Source: Parashewanella tropica | Lineage (GTDB): Bacteria; Pseudomonadota; Gammaproteobacteria; Enterobacterales; Shewanellaceae | Assembly (NCBI RefSeq): GCF_004358445.1 | Contig: NZ_CP037951.1 | Location: 1,165,501-1,229,500 of the forward strand | Reading direction: 5' to 3' | DNA: 64,000 nucleotides | In this document: positions 44,874-54,133 of the stretch, piece by piece | Position numbering within the stretch: position 1 is the stretch's first letter | Layout of the letters: each line of letters opens with the position of its first letter | The notes under the pieces: generated by a model | What the model saw: the letters and a program-made list of their open reading frames with translations, nothing else | Databases searched by the model: none | Told to the model about the DNA's origin: nothing | Program-made: the position numbers and the translations under genes

Positions 44874-45314
44874 AAGTTACTCCATTTTAAACGCCTAGAG
44901 CATAAATAAATATGCAGCAAGATTGACTAAAATATAATTATTGGGAGTTGAGGTCAAATAGGGTGGGTAAAACAATCTGTTTTTTTGTTTCTTTTTTGTA
45001 ATCTTGTTACTTTGTTTTGTTAGAAAACCCTATGAATTAGAGTTTGATTTTGTTTTTTGTAAATTTTTAACAAAGGTTGAGCTACTGTGGGTTTGACATG
45101 AGGGGGGAGATGATTTTGTATCAATTCACAAACTATTCAATCAGATAAGATCATGAGCGCTCAAATTAAGTGATTATATATTTAACATATTTAACTTTTG
45201 TTTCACTTTTAACTATTCATTCACTTTTGGTTGTGGTATTGATAATGGCCGATGTAAAAAAATAAATATATCAAAGAGGTAAAGCTGTACTCTTATCAAT
45301 CAAAAGGGACACGG
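44874..45314. other. Divergent intergenic region between gltB and a TonB receptor
   Basis: This 441-base AT-rich stretch should hold the gltBD promoter and the receptor promoter. It has runs of T and A and a hexanucleotide AGCGCT near 45160, but no clear operator, repeat of the other families, or gene that I can support. Confidence 0.5.
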
Positions 45315-47921
45315 ATGATTAAGTTAAAAAAACTAGTGGTAGCAACTTCTATTCTTTCTGTATCAGCACCAATATTTGCAGCTGATAATGAAAATGAAGC
45401 AGTTGAAAGAATCGAAGTTACGGGTTCTCACATTAAAAGAACTGATATGGAAGGGCCTACGCCCGTAACCACTTTGACAGCACAGGATTTAGCAGATAGC
45501 GGTGCAACTGATTTGATTGGTGCTTTAGCTAAACTGCCTATTGCTGGTACAGGGACATTCTCTACACAAGGTAACAGCAGTGATGACACCTCTAATGGTG
45601 GCTCAAGTGTTTCATTAAGAGGATTGGGCGCTGACTCAACCTTAATCTTGGTAAATGGACGTCGTGTTTCGGTAAGCCCTTTTGCGAAGGGTATTGATAC
45701 CGCATACGTTGACTTAAACAATATTCCGATTGCTGCAATTAAACGTGTCGATATTCAAAAAGACGGTGCTAGTGCGATTTATGGCTCAGATGCTATTGCT
45801 GGCGTTATTAATGTCATCTTAAAAGACGATCTTGATGGTGCACAAATCAGTGCTAAATATGGCTCAACACCTAAAGGTGGGGAAGAGCAGAATCTGAGTT
45901 TAGTTTGGGGTAACCAAGCTGAGAATAGTAAGCATACTTTTGTTTTAGATTACTTTAATCGTGAAGAAGTCCTTTACGGTGATCGCAGTTTCTCTAAAAC
46001 GGCTAATCAAAAAGCCAGAACAGGCGATAAGCATGCGACTGACTTTAGAAGCTCTTCCGGTTTTCCTGGTACCATTGCTTTAAGATCTGATCCAAGCAAT
46101 CGTATTCCCGATACCTTCGGTAAAGATAAGTGCCCTGAAGATCAGATAGTTGGAAACTTATGTCGTTATGATTATGCTCCGCATATGTCTATGATCCCTA
46201 AAACTGAACGTTTCAGTTTTAACTACATGGGAAAATATGAAATTAATGACAGTGTTCGAGGTTTTGCTGAGTTAAACGGTCAGAATTCTCGTACTGTTGT
46301 TAAAGGTGCGGGTAGCCCAAGCTTTAATGAACTCACTATGGCTGGTGATAACCCAAATCACCCGTTTGCAGATCAACCTAATCATGAGTTTCACGGAAAA
46401 GACCTAACTATGCGTCGTCGTATGGTAGACATTGGTAACCGTCTAAAGCGTGTTGATTCAAATTATTATCGTGCGATTGTTGGTCTTGAAGGTGAAATCA
46501 ATGATTGGTCATGGGAAGTGGCTTATAACTTCATTAAGTCTCAATCGGTAGAACGTGGTGTCGATGGTTTCCCGAATAAACGTCGTGTTCAAGAAGCTAT
46601 TGATAATGGTTCTTTCGATCCATTTGAACCATCAAAAAACTCTCAAGAAACCTTAGATTTTATTGAGACGACGACTAATCGTGTCGGTAAGTCGACCATG
46701 AAGTCTGTTGATGCAACTATTTCAGGTCCATTAATGGAAATGGAACACGGAGACTTGATGCTGGCAGTGGGTGCTGAATATCGTAAAGAGTCTATTTCTG
46801 ATAACCCAGATGATCAGTACATTCGAGGGGAAATCTTTGGTACAGAAGCAACACAAGCTCAAGGCAGCAGAGACAATACCGCTATCTACGCAGAAGTTGC
46901 AATACCAGTCCTAGACACTTTAGAAGTACAGCTTGCTGTTCGTCATGAAGACTATAGCGATTTTGGTACTACTACAGATCCTAAAGTTTCATTCTTATGG
47001 AACCCAATGGACAATCTTTCTGTTCGTGGTTCATACGGAACCGCTTTCCGTGCTCCTTCGCTGCACCAGCTAGGTTTAGGGCGCACTGATGAGTCGCCAA
47101 CCTTGATTGATACATTACGTTGTGATGCGATTGGAGCGCAACCGTCTGGGATCGATCCTTGTAAAGGCTTTGAGTACACCGCAGTTTTCCAAGGTAACCC
47201 TGACTTAAAACCTGAAGAATCAAAAAGCTACAACTTGGGCTTGATTTATAACCTGACGGATCAAATCGACTTCTCTATTGATTACTACAATTATCAAATC
47301 GAGAACATCATTGATTCTGATACTCAGCATGTCTTGAGCACTGAAGGTCTTGATCCTAAGGTCGTTAAACGTACTCCAACGTCAATTCCAAACGATCCAG
47401 GTGAAATTGTTTCTATCAATGACAGTTTCCGAAACATTGGTGATTTAGATACATCGGGTATCGATTTCAATGCGAACTATCTATTTGAAACTGGCGCAGG
47501 TGATTTCAAAGTCTCATATACCTTGAACTACATTCTTGAATTTGAAGAACGTCGTAAAGGTCAAGTTCGTAAAGAGGTTGGTGATTTTGATTTACCACAG
47601 TTCAGAGCAAGAATTAATACTGACTGGAGTTATAACGACTTAAAAGCGAACCTTGCAATTAACCATATTGGTTCGTTTAAGCAGCATTCGTCGGTTAGAA
47701 AGCAAAAAGATGGCACCACCTTAAAAGATGTTGATGCAATGATAACTATTGATACAGCTGTGAGTTATTTTGGTATCGAGAATACAGTGCTTACCTTAGG
47801 TGCAACTAACCTATTCAATGAGAAGCCACCATTTGTTTATAACGAATTTATGGGATTCTCTACGGATACGCACAGCGGGCAAGGTCGCTTTTGGTATGTG
47901 AATGCGTCGTATAAGTTCTAA
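45315..47921 (+). CDS. TonB-dependent outer membrane receptor
   Basis: This 868-residue protein has a signal peptide (KLVVATSILSVSAPIFAA) and a TonB-box-like start VERIEVTG. The plug domain follows (GLGADSTLILVNGRRVSVSP, KRVDIQKDGASAIYGSDAIAGVINVILK). The beta barrel ends in aromatic F (GRFWYVNASYKF). The plug belongs to the large group that takes up peptides or carbohydrates in marine gammaproteobacteria rather than the classic siderophore set. Substrate unknown. GGGACACGG precedes the start. It is a single-gene unit with a strong terminator and convergent with the small membrane protein gene. Confidence 0.93.
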   Translation: MIKLKKLVVATSILSVSAPIFAADNENEAVERIEVTGSHIKRTDMEGPTPVTTLTAQDLADSGATDLIGALAKLPIAGTGTFSTQGNSSDDTSNGGSSVSLRGLGADSTLILVNGRRVSVSPFAKGIDTAYVDLNNIPIAAIKRVDIQKDGASAIYGSDAIAGVINVILKDDLDGAQISAKYGSTPKGGEEQNLSLVWGNQAENSKHTFVLDYFNREEVLYGDRSFSKTANQKARTGDKHATDFRSSSGFPGTIALRSDPSNRIPDTFGKDKCPEDQIVGNLCRYDYAPHMSMIPKTERFSFNYMGKYEINDSVRGFAELNGQNSRTVVKGAGSPSFNELTMAGDNPNHPFADQPNHEFHGKDLTMRRRMVDIGNRLKRVDSNYYRAIVGLEGEINDWSWEVAYNFIKSQSVERGVDGFPNKRRVQEAIDNGSFDPFEPSKNSQETLDFIETTTNRVGKSTMKSVDATISGPLMEMEHGDLMLAVGAEYRKESISDNPDDQYIRGEIFGTEATQAQGSRDNTAIYAEVAIPVLDTLEVQLAVRHEDYSDFGTTTDPKVSFLWNPMDNLSVRGSYGTAFRAPSLHQLGLGRTDESPTLIDTLRCDAIGAQPSGIDPCKGFEYTAVFQGNPDLKPEESKSYNLGLIYNLTDQIDFSIDYYNYQIENIIDSDTQHVLSTEGLDPKVVKRTPTSIPNDPGEIVSINDSFRNIGDLDTSGIDFNANYLFETGAGDFKVSYTLNYILEFEERRKGQVRKEVGDFDLPQFRARINTDWSYNDLKANLAINHIGSFKQHSSVRKQKDGTTLKDVDAMITIDTAVSYFGIENTVLTLGATNLFNEKPPFVYNEFMGFSTDTHSGQGRFWYVNASYKF

Positions 47922-47948
47922 GTTCAAATAGAAGTTTATAACTTACCA

Positions 47949-47982
47949 GGCTCTAAATCATGATTTAGAGCCTTTCTTTTTT
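47949..47982 (+). terminator. Terminator of the TonB receptor gene
   Basis: A perfect 24-base palindrome, GGCTCTAAATCA joined to TGATTTAGAGCC, is followed by TTTCTTTTTT. It starts 27 bases after the receptor stop codon. Confidence 0.88.
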
Positions 47983-47983
47983 A

Positions 47984-48379
47984 TTAACCCACTACATTAA
48001 ACGTGTTTTTATTTTTAAACCACTTAGCAACGTTTTGGTTGATAGACACCCAAACTTGGAAAATACAAAATAAAGTCCAAGTTCCTAAAATGGTATATTC
48101 AGCCGTTGTCGAAATCGATAAATTCAACTCAAGTAACTTGAATATGGATTCATTGGCTTGTGAAGCAGCATAAGGTAAGAAACTAATTGCAAGTACTTGT
48201 AACCCAGTAAACACTCGCAGCATTAATAAGGCCGCTTTTTGTTTACCTATAATGGCAATGGCCAGCACGATAAGTACAATAGAAAAAATCACTGCAACTT
48301 GTTTAATCAAACATGCTGCGGTAATGGCAAAATAGCACAAGAGAAGTGCAATAATAGACTTTGGCATAAATTTAAACAT
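47984..48379 (-). CDS. Small integral membrane protein
   Basis: This 131-residue protein has about four hydrophobic segments: IIALLLCYFAITAACL, VIFSIVLIVLAIAIIG, LRVFTGLQVLAISFL and TILGTWTLFCIFQVWVS. I do not recognise the family. Its ATG lies one base after the anmK stop codon, so translation is probably coupled. It may be a small inner-membrane protein of unknown role. The 3' end is next to the TonB-receptor terminator. Confidence 0.7.
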   Translation of the reverse strand: MFKFMPKSIIALLLCYFAITAACLIKQVAVIFSIVLIVLAIAIIGKQKAALLMLRVFTGLQVLAISFLPYAASQANESIFKLLELNLSISTTAEYTILGTWTLFCIFQVWVSINQNVAKWFKNKNTFNVVG

Positions 48380-48380
48380 C

Positions 48381-49487
48381 TTATTTTGCAGGGAATAATG
48401 CCCCTAAAATAGCAGAACGCGACGCACCAGTGACATCAGGTAAATTACCGGATAATCCTTGTTTATAGCGATAAGCTAACCATGCAAAGGCGACAGCTTC
48501 AACCCATTTAGGATCAAGCCCTAGTTCGCGGGTGGTTGAGACTCGGTAGCTTGGTTGTAGTGCTTGTAAGCGCTTCATCATTTCACAATTGAAAGCCCCA
48601 CCACCGCAAACAAACAATTCACCTGTCGGTGATAATTTACTGATCTGATCACTGATACTGATACAAGTTAAATCGAGTAGTGTCGATTGAATATCTTCAT
48701 CGGGAAGGTGGATAAATTCACTTAACTGTTGTGTTAACCATGCTTGGCTAAATAATTCTTTACCCGTACTTTTAGGAAAGGGTTGTGAAAAGTAAGTGTG
48801 AGACAGCAAATGATTTAACAATGCTTCATCCGTATTTCCGCTTGCAGCCCACTCGCCATTATTGTCATAGTCTTGTTCAAGGCGTTCTCTTACCCAAGAA
48901 TCCATTAACGCATTTCCTGGGCCGGTATCGAATCCGACAACAGGTGAGCCATCAGCAGATAAATATGTAATATTGGCAATGCCTCCGATATTGAGAATAA
49001 CTCTCGGCTTATCCGTTGACGTAAAAACTTGTTGATGGAATGCAGGAACAAGAGGTGCGCCTTGACCACCGAGTGCAATATCTTTTCTGCGAAAATCAGC
49101 AATAACGTCAATGCCTGTTTTAACTGCAATGGTATTGGGATCACCAATTTGAATACTAAAACTATTTTCTAAATTAGGCATGTGACGGATGGTTTGTCCG
49201 TGACTACCAATAGCAATAACTTGAGAGTTATCAATTTGGTTTTGTTCTAGTAAACCGTTAACCGCATCAGCAAATACATCGGCTACTTGACGGTCTAATC
49301 TACCTAGGCGATTGACTTCGTCATTACCCGGTTGGCTGAGCCTTTGCAGACCTTTGAATAGATGTTTTGGAAAGGGTTGGGTATAGGTTGCAACTACTTG
49401 ATACTGCTCTTGGGTAAAGTCGACAAGTACTGCATCGACTCCATCAATACTTGTACCCGACATTAATCCAATAAAGTAAGAGGGCAT
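48381..49487 (-). CDS. anmK: Anhydro-N-acetylmuramic acid kinase
   Basis: This 368-residue sugar kinase has the N-terminal phosphate motif [21 protein letters not shown] and the family blocks [38 protein letters not shown] and [12 protein letters not shown]. It phosphorylates 1,6-anhydro-MurNAc during peptidoglycan recycling and cleaves the anhydro ring. Its place beside an M23 peptidase and divergent tyrS matches the order in Shewanella and relatives. The ribosome site is weak. Confidence 0.93.
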   Translation of the reverse strand: MPSYFIGLMSGTSIDGVDAVLVDFTQEQYQVVATYTQPFPKHLFKGLQRLSQPGNDEVNRLGRLDRQVADVFADAVNGLLEQNQIDNSQVIAIGSHGQTIRHMPNLENSFSIQIGDPNTIAVKTGIDVIADFRRKDIALGGQGAPLVPAFHQQVFTSTDKPRVILNIGGIANITYLSADGSPVVGFDTGPGNALMDSWVRERLEQDYDNNGEWAASGNTDEALLNHLLSHTYFSQPFPKSTGKELFSQAWLTQQLSEFIHLPDEDIQSTLLDLTCISISDQISKLSPTGELFVCGGGAFNCEMMKRLQALQPSYRVSTTRELGLDPKWVEAVAFAWLAYRYKQGLSGNLPDVTGASRSAILGALFPAK

Positions 49488-49501
49488 AAGGTGTTCTCAG
49501 T

Positions 49502-50884
49502 TTAGTTACTGACAGGCTCAGAAGATAATGGCGAACCGGCAATATGTAACTGTTTGTTGTGTTCAAGCTGTGCCATCAGAACTTTACTGATCTTAAGAAA
49601 ATCAGCTTTTTGTTTTCTGTTGATTGAGTCAGCTTTTGGCAACTTCACGGTTCTAGGATTACGGTGCACACCATTCACAATAAATTCATAGTGTAAATGG
49701 GCGCCAGTGACACGACCTGTTGCACCTAAAGTACCAATGATTTGCCCTTGTTTTATACTCTGTCCTTTTCGCACTTTACGTTTTTTAAGGTGTAAGTATT
49801 TAGTGGTGTAGGTGTCATTATGTTTGATGAATACATAATTACCATTGTACTTACTGTATGAAGATGCGATGACTTTTCCGCGGCCAGTTGCTTTAATTGG
49901 CGTGCCAACAGGAGCGACATAATCCACTCCGTTGTGAGGTCTAACTCGGCCAGTTACAGGGTGAAGTCGTCTTGGATTAAAGTTCGAACTTACGCGAGTG
50001 AAATCTACTGGCGAGCGGATAAAGGCTTTTTTCATACTACGACCCGTTTCAGAGTAGTATTGCCCATTACTGTATCGAACAGCGGTATAGCGATCGCCTT
50101 GGTTGATGAACTCAGCAGCTAAAATATTACCATTTTCAAGAAAATCACCGTCAGCATATTTTTGCTCAAAAATTAAAGCAAAACTGTCACCTTCTCTAAT
50201 GTCTAAGGCAAAATCCACGTCCCAAGTAAAAATCCCTGCAAGTTGCATAATTTGATTGGGTGTAAGCCCTGCATCAACTCCTGCATTCCAGAAGTTAGTT
50301 TTAATTTCTGTTGTAGCAAATTTAGTACGGGTTTCTACCTGCTTTTTATCAAGGCGCTGCTGATAATTATCGCCTTGTTTACTAATTACTAGAGTGGTAA
50401 CTGGGTCGATGATATAGCTGAGTTTGGCAAAACGATTTTCAGAGTCTTTGAAAATCTCAATGTTCTCACCCGGTAAAATTTTTAGCAGATTTTTTTTGGC
50501 TAACGACAACTGGGTGATCTCATACACTTCTCTTGAAGTTAACCCACTGCGCTTAAATAGGCGAGCTAATGTATCACCAGAGCGAACCTTAAACAGCTTG
50601 CCCTTTTGCAATTTAGGCTGAAGCACTTCAGGTGGTACGGATTCGATAGCTTGAGTAACAGCTTTCGGTTTTACTGTAATTTCTTTTGGAGGTTCTGGAG
50701 TTCTAAAAGCAAGAGGAACCGAATATAGAGTATTAGTTTCGAGTTGGCTTGAAGGTGTTTGTCGGGACGCCTGCGCTTCTTCTGATGGAAGTAAAATGAT
50801 GATCAAAGAAATGCTTAGCAGTATAGCTAAGATTACTTTATGCACAGTTGGCAATAAATGAACTAATTTAAAAATCCGTAACAT
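49502..50884 (-). CDS. mepM: M23 murein endopeptidase, MepM-like
   Basis: This 460-residue protein has an N-terminal transmembrane segment (near residues 15-36), a LysM/OapA-like segment (FKVRSGDTLARLFKRSG), and a second strand-rich region. The C-terminal M23 domain has VSSNFNPRRLHPVTGRVRPH, HNGVDYVAPVGTPI and HLHYEF, in which the HxxxD and HxH motifs bind zinc. It should cut peptidoglycan crosslinks in the periplasm. The ATG at 50884 is chosen; the extended frame starts with TTG at 50887. It lies 14 bases upstream of anmK, so the two are likely cotranscribed, linking cell-wall cutting and recycling. Confidence 0.9.
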   Translation of the reverse strand: MLRIFKLVHLLPTVHKVILAILLSISLIIILLPSEEAQASRQTPSSQLETNTLYSVPLAFRTPEPPKEITVKPKAVTQAIESVPPEVLQPKLQKGKLFKVRSGDTLARLFKRSGLTSREVYEITQLSLAKKNLLKILPGENIEIFKDSENRFAKLSYIIDPVTTLVISKQGDNYQQRLDKKQVETRTKFATTEIKTNFWNAGVDAGLTPNQIMQLAGIFTWDVDFALDIREGDSFALIFEQKYADGDFLENGNILAAEFINQGDRYTAVRYSNGQYYSETGRSMKKAFIRSPVDFTRVSSNFNPRRLHPVTGRVRPHNGVDYVAPVGTPIKATGRGKVIASSYSKYNGNYVFIKHNDTYTTKYLHLKKRKVRKGQSIKQGQIIGTLGATGRVTGAHLHYEFIVNGVHRNPRTVKLPKADSINRKQKADFLKISKVLMAQLEHNKQLHIAGSPLSSEPVSN

Positions 50885-50887
50885 CAA

Positions 50888-51234
50888 CTCGAGTTTCCAC
50901 TATGTATCTTTTAAAACATGAATAGTGTTAGCCACTAAGTTCACCGATTGCAGCGAGTTCCCAAAGATTTACTCGTGATCTAATGCTCAAATAACAACAA
51001 TGAAAGACGATGTTACCCTGCAATTTGTTTTTATGAGCTTGATAGCTCTATTTTTCTTTGTTACGTCCAATTAAAATAGTTTACTTATTTTATTTCAAGA
51101 GTAGCTCGAAAAATTTTATGGCTCAAAATGCCTAAATAATGGCTTTGAGTATACACACTTTCAATTGTTCTGGCTAACAAGTAACATTACTGTCTTTTAT
51201 TTTTGAGACGAAATTCGTAGAGGTCGTGGGCGCA
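50888..51234. other. Divergent region between mepM and tyrS
   Basis: This 347-base gap should hold promoters for both divergent units. I see no gene, no repeat of families A to C, and no T-box-like leader for tyrS. Confidence 0.45.
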
Positions 51235-52431
51235 ATGGCTGATTTAAACAAAGCATTGGCAGAAATTAAACGTGGGACTGATGAAATCCTACTAGAAGCA
51301 GATTTAATTGAAAAATTGAAACTAGGGCGACCGTTAAAAATTAAATTAGGCGCAGACCCAACCGCACCTGATATTCATCTTGGTCATACAGTTATTCTTA
51401 ATAAGCTGAGAACATTCCAAGAGCTTGGCCACGAAGTGATTTTCCTTATTGGTGATTTCACTGGTATGGTGGGCGATCCAACAGGTAAAAATAGTACTCG
51501 TCCTCCTCTGACGAAAGAACAAGTTTTACATAATGCGGAAACCTATAAAGAGCAAGTGTTTAAAATCCTCGATCCTGCTAAAACTCGTATCGAATTTAAC
51601 TCTAGCTGGTTAGAAGAATTAGGAGCAGCTGGTATGATCCGCTTGGCTTCACAGTTAACCGTTGCGCGTATGTTAGAACGTGATGACTTTAAAAAGCGTT
51701 ACGGTTCAGGTCAGCCTATCGCCATCCATGAATTTATGTATCCTCTACTGCAAGGCTATGACTCAGTGGCACTTAAGTCTGATGTAGAGCTAGGGGGTAC
51801 AGACCAAAAGTTCAATCTACTCATGGGGCGCGAACTACAAAAAGCAGAAGGTCAGTCGCCACAAACCGTGATCATGATGCCATTGCTTGAAGGCTTGGAT
51901 GGCGTTAAGAAAATGTCTAAGTCTGCTAATAACTATATCGGTATTAGTGAGCCAGCAGGCGAAATGTTTGGCAAAATCATGTCGATTTCAGATGAGCTGA
52001 TGTGGCGTTACTTTGAATTATTGTCATTCCGTCCACTTGAAGAGATTGAAGGCTTTAAGCAACAAATTGAAGCGGGTTCGAATCCACGCGATATTAAGAT
52101 TTTGCTAGCTAAAGAAATCATCGCTCGTTTCCACGACGAACAAGCAGCAGAAGCGGCGCATCAAGAGTTCATTAATCGTTTCCAAAAAGGTGCAATGCCA
52201 GATGACATTCCAGAAATGGATATTGAAGCTGGCGAAGGTATTGCTTTAGCTAACTTACTAAAAGAAGCTGGGCTTGTTGCTTCAACCTCAGAAGCCATGC
52301 GTATGGTTAAACAAGGTGCAGCAAAACTTGATGGTGAAAAGTTGGCTGATGCTAAGCAAGTGTTTACGGCTGGTGAGCAAGGTATCTTCCAAGTGGGTAA
52401 GCGTAAATTTGCTAAGGTTACGTTGAAATAA
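51235..52431 (+). CDS. tyrS: Tyrosyl-tRNA synthetase
   Basis: This 398-residue class I synthetase has the HIGH-type motif HLGH in [10 protein letters not shown], the signature [22 protein letters not shown] in [13 protein letters not shown], and a C-terminal S4 domain ([19 protein letters not shown]). It charges tRNA-Tyr. The ATG at 51235 fits family alignments ([14 protein letters not shown]); an in-frame GTG at 51226 is too close to the AGAGG site. It is followed by a family A repeat and then a family B element. Confidence 0.95.
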   Translation: MADLNKALAEIKRGTDEILLEADLIEKLKLGRPLKIKLGADPTAPDIHLGHTVILNKLRTFQELGHEVIFLIGDFTGMVGDPTGKNSTRPPLTKEQVLHNAETYKEQVFKILDPAKTRIEFNSSWLEELGAAGMIRLASQLTVARMLERDDFKKRYGSGQPIAIHEFMYPLLQGYDSVALKSDVELGGTDQKFNLLMGRELQKAEGQSPQTVIMMPLLEGLDGVKKMSKSANNYIGISEPAGEMFGKIMSISDELMWRYFELLSFRPLEEIEGFKQQIEAGSNPRDIKILLAKEIIARFHDEQAAEAAHQEFINRFQKGAMPDDIPEMDIEAGEGIALANLLKEAGLVASTSEAMRMVKQGAAKLDGEKLADAKQVFTAGEQGIFQVGKRKFAKVTLK

Positions 52432-52469
52432 AATGCCGAAGGGCAGTACCGAATACGACCTGAGTAAAA

Positions 52470-52556
52470 CAATAGTGTGATAAGACAACCGTCCGTGACA
52501 GGAGGTCACGGTCGTTAGCACATGGATGTGCGTTTCTGTTGTCGTTCACACTATTG
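52470..52556 (+). repeat. Family A structured palindromic repeat, copy 4
   Basis: About 87 bp, 38 bases after tyrS, in the same orientation as copy 2. The outer stem pairs CAATAGTGTGA with TCACACTATTG. Hairpin 1 is CCGTGAC-AGGAG-GTCACGG and hairpin 2 is GCACAT-GG-ATGTGC, perfectly paired. The loop AGGA and the ATGGA segment are kept as in the other copies. May serve as a 3' end for tyrS mRNA, as no other terminator is visible. Confidence 0.9.
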
Positions 52557-52578
52557 AATTTAGATAACTTCGTAAACC

Positions 52579-52843
52579 TAGGGGCTGTTGATCTTTCTGG
52601 ATTAGATTTTTTGCTATTGAGCGCTTGCCTGTTCAAGACGTGAGCAGTGAAGCTTAGTAATCTAAGTAATCTGGTCACAACACAGAACAGGAAGTGCTCA
52701 AAGCATCGAAGACAGCGTAAATTGGTCACTTCTGCTACGTTATCGTTTGTTTATGTGGAACAACCACACCGCACAAACTCCGCCTTGCATAAGATAACCA
52801 ATTTATCGCTGCAAAAATAAGCACGAAAGACCAACAGCCCCTA
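52579..52843. repeat. Family B element, copy 2 (MITE-like, about 265 bp)
   Basis: The ends are TAGGGGCTGTTGATCTTTC at the left and GAAAGACCAACAGCCCCTA at the right, an inverted repeat with one mismatch. The internal pairs GAGCGCTTGCCTGTTC with GAACAGGAAGTGCTC, and GCGTAAATTGGTCAC with ATAACCAATTTATCGC, match the copy at 1302. It contains no gene. It lies two bases before the stop codon of the TRIC-family gene on the other strand, and next to a family A repeat. Confidence 0.85.
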
Positions 52844-52844
52844 G

Positions 52845-53462
52845 TTATCTCTTCAAATCAAAAGCAGGCAAGGATAAGTGCCATTTGATTGCCGCTAAGC
52901 GAATCGCGAAGGCACAGCTCATAGCAATACACATTGAAGTGAAATGATCGATTGAAATGGATAAGCACAAACAGTATGTGATTCCACCAACTATGGATGC
53001 AGTAGCGTAAATTTCTGTTCTGAGCACCATGGGCACTTGTCGGCATAGAACATCTCGAATAATGCCTCCTCCTACACCTGTAAGTACTCCCATGATTACT
53101 GCTGAAATACTGCTTAAACCTAGGCTTAAGGCTTTTTCAGTACCAATGATGGTAAATAAAGCCAACCCTAGTGCATCGGCAATAGGTAAAACATACCAAG
53201 GGGCGTTGGGGCTGGTGCGATTAAAAATGATCGTCGCAATAACTGTCGCAAGTACAATCAAGATATAAGTAGGATCTTGTAACCAAAAAACGGGCGTTGT
53301 TCCTAATAAAGCATCTCTGATACTGCCACCACCAACAGCGGTAACACCCGCCAAGACCAATACACCAAATGGGTCCATTCGATGATGACCAGCTGCTAAC
53401 GCGCCAGTTAGAGCAAAAACAGCCGTACCCCAAAGATCAAAGAAATAAATCCACTCACTCAT
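52845..53462 (-). CDS. TRIC cation channel family protein (UPF0126, YadS-like)
   Basis: This 205-residue membrane protein has seven hydrophobic segments and the duplicated glycine-rich signature GGGSIRDALLG and GGGIIRDVLC of bacterial TRIC/UPF0126 proteins. The family forms trimeric cation channels in the inner membrane; physiological ion and role are unclear. The start overlaps the DUF2721 gene stop by four bases (ATGA), so they form an operon. Its stop codon lies next to the family B element, and no separate terminator is seen. Confidence 0.88.
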   Translation of the reverse strand: MSEWIYFFDLWGTAVFALTGALAAGHHRMDPFGVLVLAGVTAVGGGSIRDALLGTTPVFWLQDPTYILIVLATVIATIIFNRTSPNAPWYVLPIADALGLALFTIIGTEKALSLGLSSISAVIMGVLTGVGGGIIRDVLCRQVPMVLRTEIYATASIVGGITYCLCLSISIDHFTSMCIAMSCAFAIRLAAIKWHLSLPAFDLKR

Positions 53463-53869
53463 TTATGTTCACTCATTTCCTCAAGGTGGATATTTAGTGC
53501 ATCAACTGAAATTCGAATTTCAATTACCGAAAGCAATAAAGAGTATAGCAACAGCATTAAGCTGAAACCGAAAACGAGTGAGCCAATATGAGCAAAGCCA
53601 AAATAAATTAAGATCATACACAATACACAAAAGGCAAAGGCCAAGACGCCTGACTCTTGCATTCGTTTGATAATGGCAATTCGTTTGTGAAGATTTTTTA
53701 TTTGACCACTGTTTACGGGTTTCTCTCTATCGCTCAAATTGCGAATTAGAGCGGCTAAAGAAAAAAAGCGATTAGTGTAAGCCAGCAACAACAATGAAAT
53801 TGCAGGAAAAAGTAATGCTGGAGTGGTCAAAGAAATATGAACATTTTCTAGCAAAATAGAGCTCTCCAT
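53459..53869 (-). CDS. DUF2721 membrane protein
   Basis: This 136-residue protein has three hydrophobic segments (TPALLFPAISLLLLAYTNRF, VLAFAFCVLCMILIYFGFAH and LVFGFSLMLLLYSLLLSV) and the central basic helix LIRNLSDREKP..LHKRIAIIKRM of the DUF2721 family. Function not known. The ATG at 53869 is chosen, as the longer frame uses a TTG at 53875. Overlaps the TRIC gene by four bases. Confidence 0.8.
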   Translation of the reverse strand: MESSILLENVHISLTTPALLFPAISLLLLAYTNRFFSLAALIRNLSDREKPVNSGQIKNLHKRIAIIKRMQESGVLAFAFCVLCMILIYFGFAHIGSLVFGFSLMLLLYSLLLSVIEIRISVDALNIHLEEMSEHK

Positions 53870-54095
53870 AAACAAATTAGCAGTTAGAGGATTATACCTG
53901 TAATTTTATTACAGTTCATTGTTAACTATTGTTATTACGACGATCTTCACGAAAATTGGCAAATTACATTACTTAAAAATTAAAGTGGAGTAATAAAGCT
54001 ATTTCTATTTTTTTCATCATGAAAACAAACCCTTACTTTTTATACGGAATGAAATATTGATTCCATTTTGATGTGGTTGATTGTTATAATCGAAA

Positions 54096-54110
54096 TGATA
54101 ATAGTTAACA
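54096..54110. promoter_or_regulatory. Candidate Fur box upstream of the siderophore-type receptor
   Basis: TGATAATAGTTAACA compares with the 7-1-7 Fur pattern TGATAATnATTATCA: the left half is exact and the right half matches at five of seven bases. It lies 24 bases before the receptor ATG, where a repressor would block transcription. Nearby AT-rich hexamers (GATAAT near 54116) could extend it. Confidence 0.5.
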
Positions 54111-54133
54111 TTACTGATAATGGTAAAGGGAAA

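Noticed and set aside
52418-52729. Minus-strand frame through the repeats downstream of tyrS
   Set aside because: It only reads through family A and B repeat sequence and has no ribosome site or domain.
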